64,000 bases of DNA. Source: Marinicella algicola (lineage in GTDB: Bacteria; Pseudomonadota; Gammaproteobacteria; Xanthomonadales; Marinicellaceae). The stretch covers positions 3,756,001 to 3,820,000 of the forward strand of contig NZ_JAQOMR010000001.1 in assembly GCF_028401385.1 (NCBI RefSeq). Direction: 5' to 3'. The notes under the pieces were generated by a model. That model did no database searches. It was not told the origin of the DNA and worked only from the letters and a program-made list of their open reading frames with translations. Positions 1 through 10,404 of the stretch are shown here, in pieces. The first letter of the stretch is position 1. Each line of letters starts with the position of its first letter. The translations under genes and the position numbers were made by a program.

Positions 1-660
1 CTTGCCGCCTCCGGCCAGTGCCAGGCGGTCGAGGGCGAAGTCCGGATCGCAGCGACCAATGCAATGGCAACCTACCACCTGCCCGCAGTTGTCGCGAAAA
101 TCCGCAAGCTTGCCCCGGGATCGCGCTGGATATCAAGACCTCCAACGCGCTTTCCGACCTGATCCGCCGCGAGGCCGATATCGCCATCCGTCATGCCCGG
201 CCAACGGAGCCGGAACTGATCGCCAAACAGGTCGGCGTGACCTCTGCCGGGATGTATGCGGCCAGTGCCTATATCGACCGCCTCGGTCGCCCGGTCACGG
301 TGGAGAAGCTGAAATCGGCCGATTACTTCGGTTTCGAATTCCGTGAACAACTACTGCCGATCTTTGCCGACGAAGGAATCCGCTGACCGCGGACAATTTT
401 CCGGTGATCACCGAAAGCGGCACATTGATAATGGAGATGATGCGCGCGGGCCTCGGCATCGGGCTTCTGCTGAAAGAAGATGTGGCGCTGTTTCCGGACC
501 TGGAGGAAGTGTTTCCGGCTTTCAAGCCGATTTCCGTGCCGATCTGGCTGGTGACCCACCGTGAACTCCATTCCAGCCGCCGCATCCGTGTGGTCTATGA
601 TATTCTCGCCGAATTCCTCGCAAAACTTTCTGTCCAACAGGCAGTGAAGATTGGTATTAG
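1..660 (+). CDS. LysR-family transcriptional regulator, C-terminal part (5' end outside window)
   Basis: This is the effector-binding half of a LysR-type regulator; the helix-turn-helix part lies upstream of the window. The reading starts LAASGQCQAVEGEVRIAATN and continues through IAIRHARPTEPELIAKQVG and ESGTLIMEMMRAGLGIGLL, which is typical of the periplasmic-binding-like fold of this family. The frame breaks twice: one G is missing near 114-118 (CCCCGGG) and one C near 380. The third segment reads on past the usual length and into glcB. One more missing A in the run at 622-625 would end it at the TAG at 658-660, which I use as the end, but this is a guess. It lies just upstream of glcB on the same strand; whether it controls glcB is unknown. 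Confidence 0.7.
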
Positions 661-759
661 TTCCATTTTGGAAACAATATTTCAAATTCGCGCCGAATTG
701 ACGTTCACACTTGCGTCGCTACATTGGCGGCAGACAAAATATCCGAAAAGGCGTTTCCC

Positions 760-2927
760 ATGGCTCGCATCGAAAAATTCGGCCTTGCTTTCGACAAGAC
801 CCTGCATGATTTTCTGACTGAAACGGCGCTTCCGGGAACCGGGATCGATCCGGATGCCTTTTTCAGTGGATTTTCGGAGATCGTGCATGATCTCGCACCG
901 AAGAACCGGGCGCTGCTGAAAACCCGCGACGCCATGCAGGAAAAGCTCGACGCCTGGTACAAGGACAATGGCGCGCCGGCCGATATGGCCGCCTATGAGG
1001 CGTTTCTGCGCGAAATCGGCTATATCCTGCCGGAGGGCGATGATTTCTCCGTCTCGACCGAGAATGTCGATCCCGAGATCGCCACAATCGCCGGTCCCCA
1101 GCTTGTGGTTCCGGTGATGAACGCGCGCTATGCGCTGAACGCGGCCAATGCCCGTTGGGGTTCGCTTTATGACGCGCTCTACGGCACGGATGCGATTGCC
1201 GAAGACGACGACGCGGAAAAGGGCAAGGGCTACAATCCGAAGCGCGGCGAAAAGGTGATTGCCTGGGCCAAGGGTTTTCTCGATGAGAATTTCCGCTTGC
1301 AGCCGGCAAATGGGCGGATGTCACCGGCTTTGGCTATCAGGACGGCGTGCTGATCGTCAAAACCACGGCCGGAGAAACCGGACTTTCCGACCCCGGACAA
1401 TATGCCGGCTTCGATGACAAAGACGGCGATGCTTTCCGGCTGATCTTCGCAAACAACAATCTGCATGCGATTGTCGATGTGGATCCGGCAGGCATGATCG
1501 GCAAGACCGACCCCGGCAACATCAACGATGTGGTGCTCGAATCGGCCATTACCGCGATCATGGATTGCGAGGATTCTGTTGCCGCCGTCGATGCCGAAGA
1601 CAAGGTGCTCGCCTATGCCAACTGGCTCGGCCTGTTGAAGGGCGACCTGACGGAAGAGGTCACCAAGGGCGGCAAAACATTTACCCGCCGTCTGAACCCA
1701 GATATCGCGTTTTCCGCGCCGGACGGTTCACCGACGAGCCTCAAGGGCCGCTCGCTGATGCTGGTCAGGAATGTCGGCCATCTGATGACCAACCCGGCGA
1801 TCCACGACCGCGACGGCCGTGAAGTGCCGGAAGGGATCATGGATGCCGCTGTCACAGCACTGATCGCGCTTTATGATATCGGCGAGGATGGTCGCCACAT
1901 GAATTCGCGCACCGGCTCCATGTATGTGGTCAAGCCGAAGATGCACGGGCCTGAGGAAGTGGCCTTTACCGACGAGTTGTTCGCTCGCGTCGAAAAGATC
2001 GTCGGCATGGCGCCGAACACGATGAAGATGGGCATTATGGATGAGGAACGCCGCACCACGGTCAACCTCAAGGAATGTATCCGCGCCGCCAAAAAGCGTG
2101 TCGTGTTCATCAATACCGGCTTCCTTGACCGTACCGGCGACGAGATTCATACCTCAATGGAAGCCGGCCCGATGATCCGCAAGGGCGATATGAAATCGGC
2201 GCCGTGGATGGCGTCCTACGAGGACTGGAACGTCGATATCGGGCTTGAATGCGGGCTTTCCGGCCATGCCCAGATCGGCAAGGGCATGTGGGCGATGCCG
2301 GACCTGATGGCCGGCATGCTCGAAGCCAAGATCGGCCAGCCGAAGGCCGGCGCCAACACTGCCTGGGTGCCTTCGCCGACCGCTGCTACACTGCATGCCA
2401 CGCATTATCACGCCGTCGATGTGGCAAAGGTACAGGAAAAGCTGAAAGACCGCCCGCGCGCCAGCCTCACCAATATCCTCTCCGTTCCGGTCGCTGTTCG
2501 GCCGAACTGGTCGAAAGAGGATATTCAGGCCGAACTCGACAATAATGCGCAAGGGATCCTCGGCTATGTCGTGCGCTGGATCGATCAGGGCGTCGGCTGC
2601 TCCAAGGTTCCCGATATCAACGATATCGGCCTGATGGAGGACCGGGCAACGCTCAGAATTTCCTCCCAGCACATGGCCAACTGGCTCTATCACGGCGTCT
2701 GCACCGAAGAGCAGATCATCGCCACGATGAAGAAGATGGCCGCCGTCGTCGACCGGCAGAACGAGGGCGATCCGGCCTACCGGCCGATGGCGTCAGATTT
2801 CGAAGGTTCAATCGCCTTCCAGGCGGCGATGGATCTGGTGCTGAAGGGCAGGGAACAGCCGAATGGCTACACCGAACCGGTGCTGCATGCCCGCAGACAG
2901 GAGCGCAAAGCCCAGGACGCTGCCTGA
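760..2927 (+). CDS. glcB: Malate synthase G
   Basis: Condenses glyoxylate with acetyl-CoA to malate in the glyoxylate bypass (cytoplasm). The repaired product is about 723 residues, the usual size of the monomeric G isoform. Recognisable segments are [32 protein letters not shown], the [10 protein letters not shown] active-site strand with its catalytic arginine, [17 protein letters not shown] and [15 protein letters not shown]. The frame is lost at about 1293, where TTCC should be TTCCC (restoring [16 protein letters not shown]), so the gene looks like two reading frames. ATG 760 is chosen over the TTG at 724 because it has an AAAAGG ribosome site and gives the family N-terminus [11 protein letters not shown]. 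The gene ends in a good terminator. Confidence 0.95.
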
Positions 2928-2950
2928 AGACCATCAGCGACAGAATCAGG

Positions 2951-2977
2951 ATACCCGGCATGCGCCGGGTATTTTTA
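2951..2977 (+). terminator. Rho-independent terminator of glcB
   Basis: A 9-bp perfect stem, ATACCCGGC / GCCGGGTAT, with a four-base loop is followed by a run of T. It lies 23 bases after the glcB stop codon and before the convergent dnaQ gene. Confidence 0.85.
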
Positions 2978-3039
2978 GCTGACGCTATTCGCGAAGCCTT
3001 GGTTTCAGACCCGATGCTGCGTCCGGTTCAACGATTGTC

Positions 3040-3753
3040 TCAGTCGCCCGAAACGCTGTTCCACAGCGCCTTGTCACCGATATCGGCGATCATCTTCGCA
3101 TGGGCCTCGACCTCGTCGGCGTGCACACGCGATGCCAACGGGCGAGGGCGCACCAGCGGCGGCAGTTTGCGCAGATTTCCGTCGCTGTCATATTCATCGG
3201 TCGAGCTTGCATTGACGAGGCGAAAGGCCGCCTGACGGCCACCCGACATCTCGATATAGACCTCAGCCAGCAATTCGGCATCGAGCAGCGCCCCGTGCTT
3301 GGTCCGGTGGGCATTGTCGATGGAATAGCGCTTGCAGAGCGCGTCTAGGCTGTTGGGGCCCATAGGGTGTTTGCGCCGCGCAAGCGCAAGCGTATCAACC
3401 ACCATTTCCTGATCGATCGGCGGCTTGCCGAGACGGCCGAGCTCCACATTGATGAAGCCCATATCGAAAGCTGCATTGTGGGCGATCCAGCGGGCGCCGT
3501 CGAAAAACGCCAGAAGATCGTCGGCGACATCCGCAAAAACCGGCTTGTCCTTCAGAAACTCGTCGGAAATGCCGTGCACCTGAAAGGCTTCAGGGTGAAC
3601 GGTCTTACCGTCAGGATTGACATAGACGTGGAAGGTCTTGCCTGTCGGAAAATGGTCGATCAGCTCGAGGCAACCGATTTCGATCAGCCGGTCGTCATTT
3701 TTGTCCATACCCGTTGTTTCGGTATCGAAAATGATGTCGCGCGTGACCTTCAT
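3040..3753 (-). CDS. dnaQ: DNA polymerase III epsilon subunit (proofreading 3'-5' exonuclease)
   Basis: Proofreading subunit of the replicative polymerase. All DEDDh exonuclease motifs are visible: FDTETTG near residue 10 (Exo I), IAHNAAFDMGF near 92 (Exo II), and HGALLDAELLAEVYIE near 155 with the catalytic histidine and aspartate (Exo III). The C-terminal tail is the usual clamp/alpha-binding extension, and the length of about 237 residues is normal. The ATG overlaps the coaE stop as TGATG, so the two are translationally coupled; I prefer this ATG over the GTG one codon upstream. Last gene of the leftward run aroE-coaE-dnaQ. Frame intact. Confidence 0.95.
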   Translation of the reverse strand: MKVTRDIIFDTETTGMDKNDDRLIEIGCLELIDHFPTGKTFHVYVNPDGKTVHPEAFQVHGISDEFLKDKPVFADVADDLLAFFDGARWIAHNAAFDMGFINVELGRLGKPPIDQEMVVDTLALARRKHPMGPNSLDALCKRYSIDNAHRTKHGALLDAELLAEVYIEMSGGRQAAFRLVNASSTDEYDSDGNLRKLPPLVRPRPLASRVHADEVEAHAKMIADIGDKALWNSVSGD

Positions 3754-4361
3754 CACTGTTCTCCGTCCTGTTTCGCCGCTTTTTCTTCAAGCGCGGCAAT
3801 GATGTGACCGACCGCCGCCCGTGCCTGGTCAAATCCGTGCCCCGTGTCGACAACATAGTCGGCCCGCGCCCGTTTTTCGCCATCAGGCAGCTGGCGTTTG
3901 AGCACTGTTTCGAACTTTTCCACTGTCATATCGGGTCGTGACAGCACTCGCTCGCGCTGGATCCCGGGATCGCAGGTCACGACCAGCACGCAATCGACCG
4001 CGTGATCGGCGCCGGTTTCAAACAGCAGCGGAATATCGAGCACCGCGATATCAGCACCGTCCTCCCGGGCCTTTTCAAGAAAGCGATTGCGCTCTTTGCG
4101 CACCAGAGGATGGACGATCGCTTCCAGTTTTTCGAAATTTTCCGATTTTCCGGCAAGCGCCTTGCTCAACCGGGAGCGGTCAATCACGCCATCGACAACA
4201 ACGCCGGGAAAGGCGCTTTCCACAGGTGCCACGGCGGCTCCGCGGTAAAGAGCATGCACCACCTCATCGGCATTTTGAACCGGAATGCCGGCTTCGGTGA
4301 AAAACCCCGCCGTTGTGGATTTTCCCATACCGATCGATCCGGTCAGGCCGAGAATGATCAT
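3753..4361 (-). CDS. coaE: Dephospho-CoA kinase
   Basis: Last step of coenzyme A synthesis, phosphorylating the ribose 3'-OH of dephospho-CoA. The P-loop [12 protein letters not shown] lies at residues 5-16, and the family motifs [20 protein letters not shown] and [16 protein letters not shown] follow in order. Length 202 residues, normal. Its start overlaps the aroE stop by four bases and its stop overlaps the dnaQ start, giving a tightly coupled aroE-coaE-dnaQ unit, an order common in Rhizobiales. The frame is intact. Confidence 0.95.
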   Translation of the reverse strand: MIILGLTGSIGMGKSTTAGFFTEAGIPVQNADEVVHALYRGAAVAPVESAFPGVVVDGVIDRSRLSKALAGKSENFEKLEAIVHPLVRKERNRFLEKAREDGADIAVLDIPLLFETGADHAVDCVLVVTCDPGIQRERVLSRPDMTVEKFETVLKRQLPDGEKRARADYVVDTGHGFDQARAAVGHIIAALEEKAAKQDGEQ

Positions 4362-5218
4362 CCGCTGGTCTCAAGGTCTGCGATGATCTCATCGCGAAGT
4401 GCGGCATCGACCTCGGGCTTGGTATCAAACCATTTCTCAAAGCCGGGAACCGCCTGATGCAACAACATGCCGAGGCCGTCAGCGGTTTTAAGCCCGTGCG
4501 ACTTTGCCTGTTTCAGGATCGGCGTTTCAAGCGGAACATAGACGATATCGGCCACGATCGCGTTTTCGGACAGCAGGCCGAAATCGAAATCCGGAACAGC
4601 ACCGCCCTTCATGCCCAGTGAGGTGGTGTTGACGAACAGACCGGCTCCCGACATCACATCGGCAAGCCGATCCATATCATGAGCGTCGACGCGGTCGCCC
4701 AGCCGAGCCGCCAATTCCGATGCACGCGCCAGTGTGCGGTTGACGATATGGATGTGGGAAATGCCGCGCTGCTTGAGCGCCATCGCAATCGAGCGGGCGC
4801 CACCGCCGGCACCAAGCACAACGGCCTTTTCCACATATTCCCATCCGGGATGGATGGCGTCGAGATTGCCGGTGAAGCCGAGGCCATCGGTGTTGGTTGC
4901 ATGAATGCGGCCTTCTTCGACCCACAGCGTATTGGCAGCACCCAGAAGCGTGGCATGTTCGTCGGCGTGATCGGCAAGCTCAAAGGCGGCCATCTTGTGG
5001 GGAATGGTAACATTGCAGCCCACCAAACCCGCTTCGCCGGAGCGCAGCTTGTCCATGAAGGATGCGATCTCGCCCGACGGGACATCCTGACGGACATATT
5101 CGCCAGAGATCCCGTATTTCTTCAGCCAGTAGCCATGCACCAGCGGCGAGCGGGACTGGGAAACCGGATGGCCGATGACACAGGCGCGCCGCACCGAGGT
5201 TTCACGTGAATCAGTCAT
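4358..5218 (-). CDS. aroE: Shikimate dehydrogenase
   Basis: NADPH-dependent reduction of 3-dehydroshikimate in aromatic amino acid synthesis. Substrate motif [19 protein letters not shown] near the N-terminus, NVTIPHK with its catalytic lysine, the nucleotide-binding GAGGGARS, and NTTSLGM. I place the start at [13 protein letters not shown] (286 residues), as the open frame upstream of it overlaps maf and does not resemble the family. The first codons contain a degenerate parS-like site, and the start lies just inside the end of maf, so the two are probably cotranscribed. Confidence 0.94.
   Translation of the reverse strand: MTDSRETSVRRACVIGHPVSQSRSPLVHGYWLKKYGISGEYVRQDVPSGEIASFMDKLRSGEAGLVGCNVTIPHKMAAFELADHADEHATLLGAANTLWVEEGRIHATNTDGLGFTGNLDAIHPGWEYVEKAVVLGAGGGARSIAMALKQRGISHIHIVNRTLARASELAARLGDRVDAHDMDRLADVMSGAGLFVNTTSLGMKGGAVPDFDFGLLSENAIVADIVYVPLETPILKQAKSHGLKTADGLGMLLHQAVPGFEKWFDTKPEVDAALRDEIIADLETSG
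5198..5213. promoter_or_regulatory. Degenerate parS-like site at the aroE start / maf end
   Basis: GGTTTCACGTGAATCA matches 14 of 16 bases of the ParB site TGTTTCACGTGAAACA, with the CACGTG core intact. It overlaps the start of aroE and the stop of maf. Binding is plausible but weaker than for the two perfect sites at 11.7 and 13.7 kb. Confidence 0.5.
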
Positions 5219-5833
5219 GCAGCGCTCCGAGTTTGCGTAAGGCGGCCAGAAGCTGAAGCATCGGCATGCCCAGTATCGTAAAGAAATCGCCGTCGATCCT
5301 GTCGAAAAGTCGCACACCCGGACCTTCCAGCTGGTAAATGCCAGATGAATAAAGCGTGTCATCGGATATCAGCGCCAGATAATGATCGATTTCGGCGTCA
5401 TCGAGTGCGCGCATATGCAATGCCGCTGTCTCGCAGGCTTCAAACAGGACGGCACCATCGCGGGCAATCGCGAAGGCGCTCATCAGGTAATGGGTCTTAC
5501 CGGACAGGCGTTTGAGATGCGCGCGCGCTTGCACGCGGCTTTCCGGTTTCGAATAGGGCTTTCCTCAAACGCCATCACCTGATCGCCGCCGATGACGAAG
5601 GCGCCGCGCGCGCGCATTGATACATCGAGCGCTTTCGACCGTGACAGAAGACCGGCGAGGAAGACCGGCGTTGCTCCCGTCTTCAAAAACGGCGCTTCGA
5701 CAGCGCGTTCGTCTACATGCGGGCGCATGCTGGAAAAAGCGATCCCGGCATTGGTCAGAAGCGCGCGGCGAGACGGGCTGGTGGACGCTAGGATCAGCGG
5801 GATATTCAAGGCTTTTGACGCAACATTCGACAT
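5211..5833 (-). CDS. maf: Maf-family nucleoside triphosphate pyrophosphatase
   Basis: House-cleaning pyrophosphatase acting on non-canonical or excess NTPs. N-terminal signature LASTSPSRRALLTNAGI with the substrate-binding serines and arginine; C-terminal part YSSGIYQLEGPGVRLFDRI and GDFFTILGMPM, typical of the family. One base is missing in TTCC at about 5562 (plus strand); restoring it joins GDQVMAFEGKPYSKPES and gives about 207 residues. Lies between ppsR and aroE on the same strand, the usual alphaproteobacterial arrangement at the left flank of the origin. Confidence 0.92.
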
Positions 5834-5870
5834 CGACCGCTTCTCCTCTCACAGCATTTCAACCCTGTGA

Positions 5871-6692
5871 TTACTTGAGCTCGTTTTTCAGGGCAAGAAT
5901 GGCAGCCGCGGTTTCCTCGATCGACCGGCGGGTGACATCGATGATCGGCCAGTTGTTCTGGGCGGCAAGACTGCGGGCATATTTCAGTTCCTCGGCGATC
6001 ACCGCACGGTCGGTATATTCGCTCTTGCCTTCATCGGCGCCGCTGCCGAACTCACGAAATTCACGGACCTGAGAAATCCGCCCCGTGGAAGCAATCAGGC
6101 AGACGATCAATGGCTTTTCCGCCCTGTGCAGGCTTTCAGGCAGCTGGGTGCCGGGCACAATCGGTATATTGGCTGCTTTCACACCGCGATTGGCGAGATA
6201 GACAGATGTCGGGGTCTTCGATGTGCGGGAAATCCCCAGGATCACCACATCCGCCTCGTCATACGTCTCTGGCATCTGCCCGTCATCATGATCCATGGCG
6301 AAATTCAGCGCCTCTATACGAGCGAAATAGTCCTCGTCCAGGCTGTGCTGCGCGCCTGAGCGGCGCCGCGATGCCGTACCAAGATAGGACTGGAACACGG
6401 CGGCAACCGGATCCAGCACATTGACGCAGGGGACATTCATATCCCGGCACATCTCATCCAGAAGAGCGCCGAGTTCTTCGTTGACGACGGTGTAGAGAAC
6501 GATGCCGGGCGCTTCATCGATGGCCCTGAGCACGGCGAGAACCTGTTTGCGGCTGCGCACCAGCGGATAGACATGCTCGATCGGCTCATAACCGCCAAAC
6601 TGGGCGGCAACCGCGCGGCCTGCAGAGATCAATGTTTCCCCGGTAGAATCAGAGATCAAATGGAGGTGAAAGAAGTTTTTTCGGTTTTCCAC
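5871..6692 (-). CDS. ppsR: Pyruvate, water dikinase / PPDK regulatory protein (DUF299 kinase-pyrophosphorylase)
   Basis: Bifunctional ADP-dependent kinase and phosphate-dependent pyrophosphorylase that switches PEP synthase or pyruvate phosphate dikinase off and on. [13 protein letters not shown] at the N-terminus and the P-loop-like [18 protein letters not shown] near residue 153 are diagnostic. Length 273 residues, frame intact. It is the first gene left of the origin and transcribes away from it, the place this gene occupies in many alphaproteobacteria. Which dikinase it regulates here cannot be told from the window. Confidence 0.92.
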   Translation of the reverse strand: MENRKNFFHLHLISDSTGETLISAGRAVAAQFGGYEPIEHVYPLVRSRKQVLAVLRAIDEAPGIVLYTVVNEELGALLDEMCRDMNVPCVNVLDPVAAVFQSYLGTASRRRSGAQHSLDEDYFARIEALNFAMDHDDGQMPETYDEADVVILGISRTSKTPTSVYLANRGVKAANIPIVPGTQLPESLHRAEKPLIVCLIASTGRISQVREFREFGSGADEGKSEYTDRAVIAEELKYARSLAAQNNWPIIDVTRRSIEETAAAILALKNELK

Positions 6693-7102
6693 GATGTCCT
6701 TCGCCTCCTGTTCATAACATTGGATAAACCGGGATATTTACACGACGCGGTTTTTGGCCTGTGGGTAGTCCAGTGATTTGTCCACATATGCCCATTTGTC
6801 GAAAAGGTTCAAACCGCTCTGTTGAAAACGGGGATAAACTGCGCACGTTCATCGATAATCCAACAGTTTTGCACAGGCATGGCGGTCAAAGCGGCAACCG
6901 GCAACTAACTGAATCCAAAAATCAATCGGCTTTCTTCCCCACAATTATCAATCAATGACGATTTCGGATCGACTTCGATCAACCGAAACCGTGGAAAAGA
7001 CTCATCACTCAGGAAAAACCTTTAATCCTTGATCCTCACAGACTCTAAGAAATAAAAGGAATCCAAAGATAGAAAGATTCATTATTAAGAAGGGCTGGGG
7101 AT
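6693..7102. other. oriC: Chromosomal replication origin oriC (hemE-proximal)
   Basis: A 410-bp gap between the divergent genes ppsR and hemE, AT-rich towards hemE, is the position of the experimentally known alphaproteobacterial origin (Caulobacter Cori lies next to hemE). DnaA-box-like sequences: TTGTCCACA 6778-6786, TTTTGCACA 6867-6875 and, on the minus strand, TTTTCCACG at 6990-6998; weaker ones are TTCCCCACA 6935-6943 and CTACCCACA (minus) 6760-6768. Five GANTC sites (6911, 6999, 7041, 7059, 7076) lie here, four within 82 bp, consistent with CcrM-linked cell-cycle control. I find no clear CtrA site (TTAA-N7-TTAA). The oriC call is by synteny plus motifs; no replication data were available. 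Confidence 0.8.
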
Positions 7103-8128
7103 ATGGGAAAACGGACGCTCGAACGCGTGCTTGAAGGCGAAACCGTCAACCCGCCACCGATCTGGCTGATGCGGCAAGCCGGTCGCTATCTTCCGGAATA
7201 TCGTGCCTTGAGAGAAAAAGCCGGAGGCTTTCTCAAGCTTTGCTACAATCCCGATTTTGCGACTGAAGTGACGCTTCAACCAATCCGACGCTATGGATTT
7301 GATGCAGCCATCCTGTTTTCGGACATACTCGTCATCCCCGATGCGTTGAAATGCGGTGTTCGCTTTGAAAAGGGTGAAGGCCCGAGACTTGATCCGATCA
7401 CCGCTGACGATATCGCTCGTCTGGAAGCCCGCTATGGTGCACAGACGCTCGATCCCGTGATCGAAGCCGTGCGTCGGATACGGGCCAGCCTGCCCGATGA
7501 AACCTCGCTGCTGGGCTTCTGCGGGGCCCCGTGGACGGTCGCGACCTATATGATCGCCGGGAAGGGAACCAGCGACCAGGCGCCGGCACGGCTGTTTGCC
7601 TATCGCCACAGACGCGAATTCCTGAAACTTCTCGATCTTATCGCGGATCTCTCCGCCGATTACCTGATCCGCCAGCTTCAGGCCGGGGCAGACGCTGCTC
7701 AGATCTTCGACAGCTGGGCCGGTGTTCTTTCTGAGGAGGATTTTGCGGATTTTGCTGCGAAACCAGTGGCCAGGATCGTCAGCCAGGTGCGAACAGCAGT
7801 TCCGGGCGCAAAGATCATTGCCTTTGCCAAGGGTGCCGGGGCCAATCTTTCGACCTATCGGCAGGCAACCGGCGCCAACGCCATCGGGCTGGACTGGACA
7901 GTCCCTCTCGATGTTGCCAAGGTGCTGCAGAGCGAAGGCCCGGTTCAGGGAAATCTCGATCCACTCGCAATGGTTGTTGGAGGTGAGATGATGAAGGCCC
8001 GGGCTGCAGCCATTCTCAAAACCTTGTCCGATGGACCGATGATTTTCAATCTCGGTCACGGGATTACACCGGAGGCAGATCCCGAGAATGTGGCCGCATT
8101 GGTGAAGCTCGTTCGGGGCGAAAAATAA
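7103..8128 (+). CDS. hemE: Uroporphyrinogen decarboxylase
   Basis: Decarboxylates uroporphyrinogen III to coproporphyrinogen III in haem synthesis. N-terminal [17 protein letters not shown] with the substrate-binding arginines, then [38 protein letters not shown] and the C-terminal [16 protein letters not shown] are all hallmark segments. 341 residues, normal length, frame intact. ATG 7103 has an AAGG ribosome site. It starts directly at the right edge of oriC and is followed by hemJ, so two haem steps are paired beside the origin. Confidence 0.97.
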   Translation: MGKRTLERVLEGETVNPPPIWLMRQAGRYLPEYRALREKAGGFLKLCYNPDFATEVTLQPIRRYGFDAAILFSDILVIPDALKCGVRFEKGEGPRLDPITADDIARLEARYGAQTLDPVIEAVRRIRASLPDETSLLGFCGAPWTVATYMIAGKGTSDQAPARLFAYRHRREFLKLLDLIADLSADYLIRQLQAGADAAQIFDSWAGVLSEEDFADFAAKPVARIVSQVRTAVPGAKIIAFAKGAGANLSTYRQATGANAIGLDWTVPLDVAKVLQSEGPVQGNLDPLAMVVGGEMMKARAAAILKTLSDGPMIFNLGHGITPEADPENVAALVKLVRGEK

Positions 8129-8160
8129 TATAATTAAAACAAATAGATGTTGAGGAAATG

Positions 8161-8702
8161 ATGACCGATCAGGGTGAAACGAGGACAACGGCTGGAAAGA
8201 AATCGGCAAGCCGGGCGATGACAGCGCTGCTTTTATTTCTGTTCATTTGTCTCGGATTGTTCATCTTTCAGCGTGACAGTTTCTATCTCTGGGCCACGGC
8301 CATTCACGTCATGGCTGTGATATCCTGGATGGCCGGGATGTTCTACATGCCGCGTCTGTTCGTCTATCATGCCGATAGCGCGCCGGGTTCAGACAAGTCT
8401 GAGACCTTCAAGGTCATGGAACACCGGTTGATGAAGGTGATCATGAACCCGGCCATGATCCTGACCTGGATTTTTGGCCTTTATCTGGCCTGGGACGGCG
8501 GCTGGCTCAGCGATGGCTGGCTGCATGTGAAGCTCCTCGCCGTTTTTTGATGTCCGGCGTCCACGGCTATTACAGCAAGGCGATCAAGGATTTTGCCGTC
8601 GACAAGCGGACCACGAGTGCGCGGCACTGGCGGATGATCAATGAAGTGCCGACAGTTTTGATGATCATTGCAGTCATCATGGTCATTGTTAAGCCGTTTT
8701 AA
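8161..8702 (+). CDS. hemJ: Protoporphyrinogen IX oxidase HemJ
   Basis: Membrane protein that oxidises protoporphyrinogen IX to protoporphyrin IX. LWATAIHVMAVISWMAGMFY carries the conserved haem-ligand histidine, RLMKVIMNPAMILTW the second helix, and WLHVKLLAVFLMSGVHGYY the third. One T is missing from the run at 8543-8548, so the frame stops at the TGA right after LAVF; with it restored the protein continues to NEVPTVLMIIAVIMVIV and the TAA at 8700-8702, about 180 residues. Of two adjacent ATG codons I take the second, which is better spaced from GAGG. Lies 32 bases after hemE, probably one operon. Confidence 0.93.
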
Positions 8703-8721
8703 TCGCTTGATAAATGGTTTC

Positions 8722-8752
8722 GCGCGTTTTCCGGGATAAAAACGCGCATTTG
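8722..8752 (+). terminator. Terminator-like hairpin after hemJ
   Basis: GCGCGTTTT pairs with AAAACGCGC around an eight-base loop, followed by ATTTGCTCTT. The tail is only moderately T-rich. It would end the hemE-hemJ transcript and separate it from the roughly 200-base leader in front of rho. Confidence 0.55.
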
Positions 8753-8900
8753 CTCTTGTAACGTCAACGGCAAATCAGTATCTTCCTGCCAACTCATCCA
8801 AAAAGGCTGTGCGAACCGATCCCTGAGCCAATCCGAATTGGCACTGTTCCACCCGCGCAACCGGCCTTTCGATCATCACAACAATTTACGGTTTTTCTTC

Positions 8901-10166
8901 ATGTCTCAAATGAAGCTTCAGGAACTGAAGAGCAAGACGCCAACCGATCTCCTCGCCTTCGCGGAATCGCTCGAGGTCGAGGGCGCAAGCACGATGCGCA
9001 AACAAGAACTGATGTTTGCCATCCTGAAAGTGCTGGCGACACAGGATGTCGAGATCATCGGTGAAGGCGTTGTCGAAGTGCTGCAGGATGGCTTCGGCTT
9101 CCTGCGTTCGGCCAATGCCAATTACCTGCCCGGTCCCGACGATATCTATATCTCGCCGTCTCAGATCCGTCGTTTCGCGCTGAAGACGGGTGATACTGTC
9201 GAAGGTCCGATCCGTGGACCGAAGGAAGGCGAGCGCTATTTTGCGCTGCTGAAGGTCAATACGATCAATTCGGATGACCCGGAAAAGATCCGTCACAAGG
9301 TCCATTTCGACAATTTGACGCCGCTTTATCCGGACGAACGCTTCAACATGGAGCTGGAAAATCCGACAACCAAGGATCTTTCCGCACGTGTGATCGATCT
9401 GGTGGCTCCGCTTGGCAAGGGCCAACGCGGTTTGATCGTGGCACCGCCCAGGACCGGTAAAACGGTGCTTCTGCAGAATATCGCCCATTCGATCACCGCT
9501 AACCATCCGGAATGTTTCCTGATCGTTCTTCTGATCGACGAGCGTCCCGAGGAAGTGACCGACATGCAGCGTTCAGTGAAGGGTGAAGTCGTATCTTCGA
9601 CCTTCGATGAGCCTGCCGTGCGTCACGTTCAGGTGGCGGAAATGGTGATCGAAAAGGCCAAGCGTCTGGTTGAACATGGCCGCGATGTTGTGATCCTGCT
9701 CGACTCGATCACACGTCTCGGACGCGCCTACAACACGGTCGTACCGTCTTCCGGCAAAGTTCTGACCGGTGGTGTCGACGCCAATGCGCTGCAGCGCCCC
9801 AAGCGTTTCTTCGGTGCGGCGCGTAATATCGAGGAGGGCGGTTCGCTGACGATCATTGCAACCGCGCTGATCGACACCGGAAGCCGTATGGACGAAGTTA
9901 TTTTCGAAGAGTTCAAGGGAACGGGCAACTCTGAAATCGTGCTTGATCGAAAGGTCGCCGACAAGCGGATTTTCCCGTCTATGGATATCCTCAAATCCGG
10001 AACCCGCAAGGAAGACCTTCTGGTGCCGCGTCAGGATCTTCAGAAGATCTTTGTGCTTCGCCGGATCCTCGCGCCGATGGGAACCACCGATGGGATCGAG
10101 TTCCTGATCGACAAGCTGAAGCAAACCAAAAGCAATGCCGATTTCTTCGAATCCATGAACACCTGA
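8901..10166 (+). CDS. rho: Transcription termination factor Rho
   Basis: RNA-dependent hexameric ATPase that ends transcription. Rho N-domain [21 protein letters not shown]-binding cold-shock-like domain around [21 protein letters not shown]-loop [17 protein letters not shown], Walker [17 protein letters not shown] and the C-terminal [13 protein letters not shown]. Starting at this ATG gives 421 residues, the standard length; an in-frame start at 8838 would add an unrelated leader. No strong Shine-Dalgarno is seen. The 198-base leader (8703-8900) could carry the autoregulation known for rho in other bacteria, but no specific element is recognised. Confidence 0.97.
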   Translation: MSQMKLQELKSKTPTDLLAFAESLEVEGASTMRKQELMFAILKVLATQDVEIIGEGVVEVLQDGFGFLRSANANYLPGPDDIYISPSQIRRFALKTGDTVEGPIRGPKEGERYFALLKVNTINSDDPEKIRHKVHFDNLTPLYPDERFNMELENPTTKDLSARVIDLVAPLGKGQRGLIVAPPRTGKTVLLQNIAHSITANHPECFLIVLLIDERPEEVTDMQRSVKGEVVSSTFDEPAVRHVQVAEMVIEKAKRLVEHGRDVVILLDSITRLGRAYNTVVPSSGKVLTGGVDANALQRPKRFFGAARNIEEGGSLTIIATALIDTGSRMDEVIFEEFKGTGNSEIVLDRKVADKRIFPSMDILKSGTRKEDLLVPRQDLQKIFVLRRILAPMGTTDGIEFLIDKLKQTKSNADFFESMNT

Positions 10167-10404
10167 CGTTCTGTGTTCACGGAGAAAATTCGACCAGACC
10201 CTCGTTTACCTTCCGCAGACACAATCCGAACAGAACTGTCGGGTCGTGTTTGAGGATGAGACTATTAAGCGCCGCCTGGCGATAGGCCTATCGGGATTTT
10301 TAGACCTTGAAAATCATCCATCTGGTTCGATCCGAGATACGGGATTTTCTATTAACTATATGAATATAAAAGATATTCTATAATTTTTTCGGTAACGGAC
10401 GCGG

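Noticed and set aside
6693..7102. CtrA binding sites (TTAA-N7-TTAA) in the origin
   Set aside because: TTAA occurs near 7020 and 7084 but not at the required spacing.
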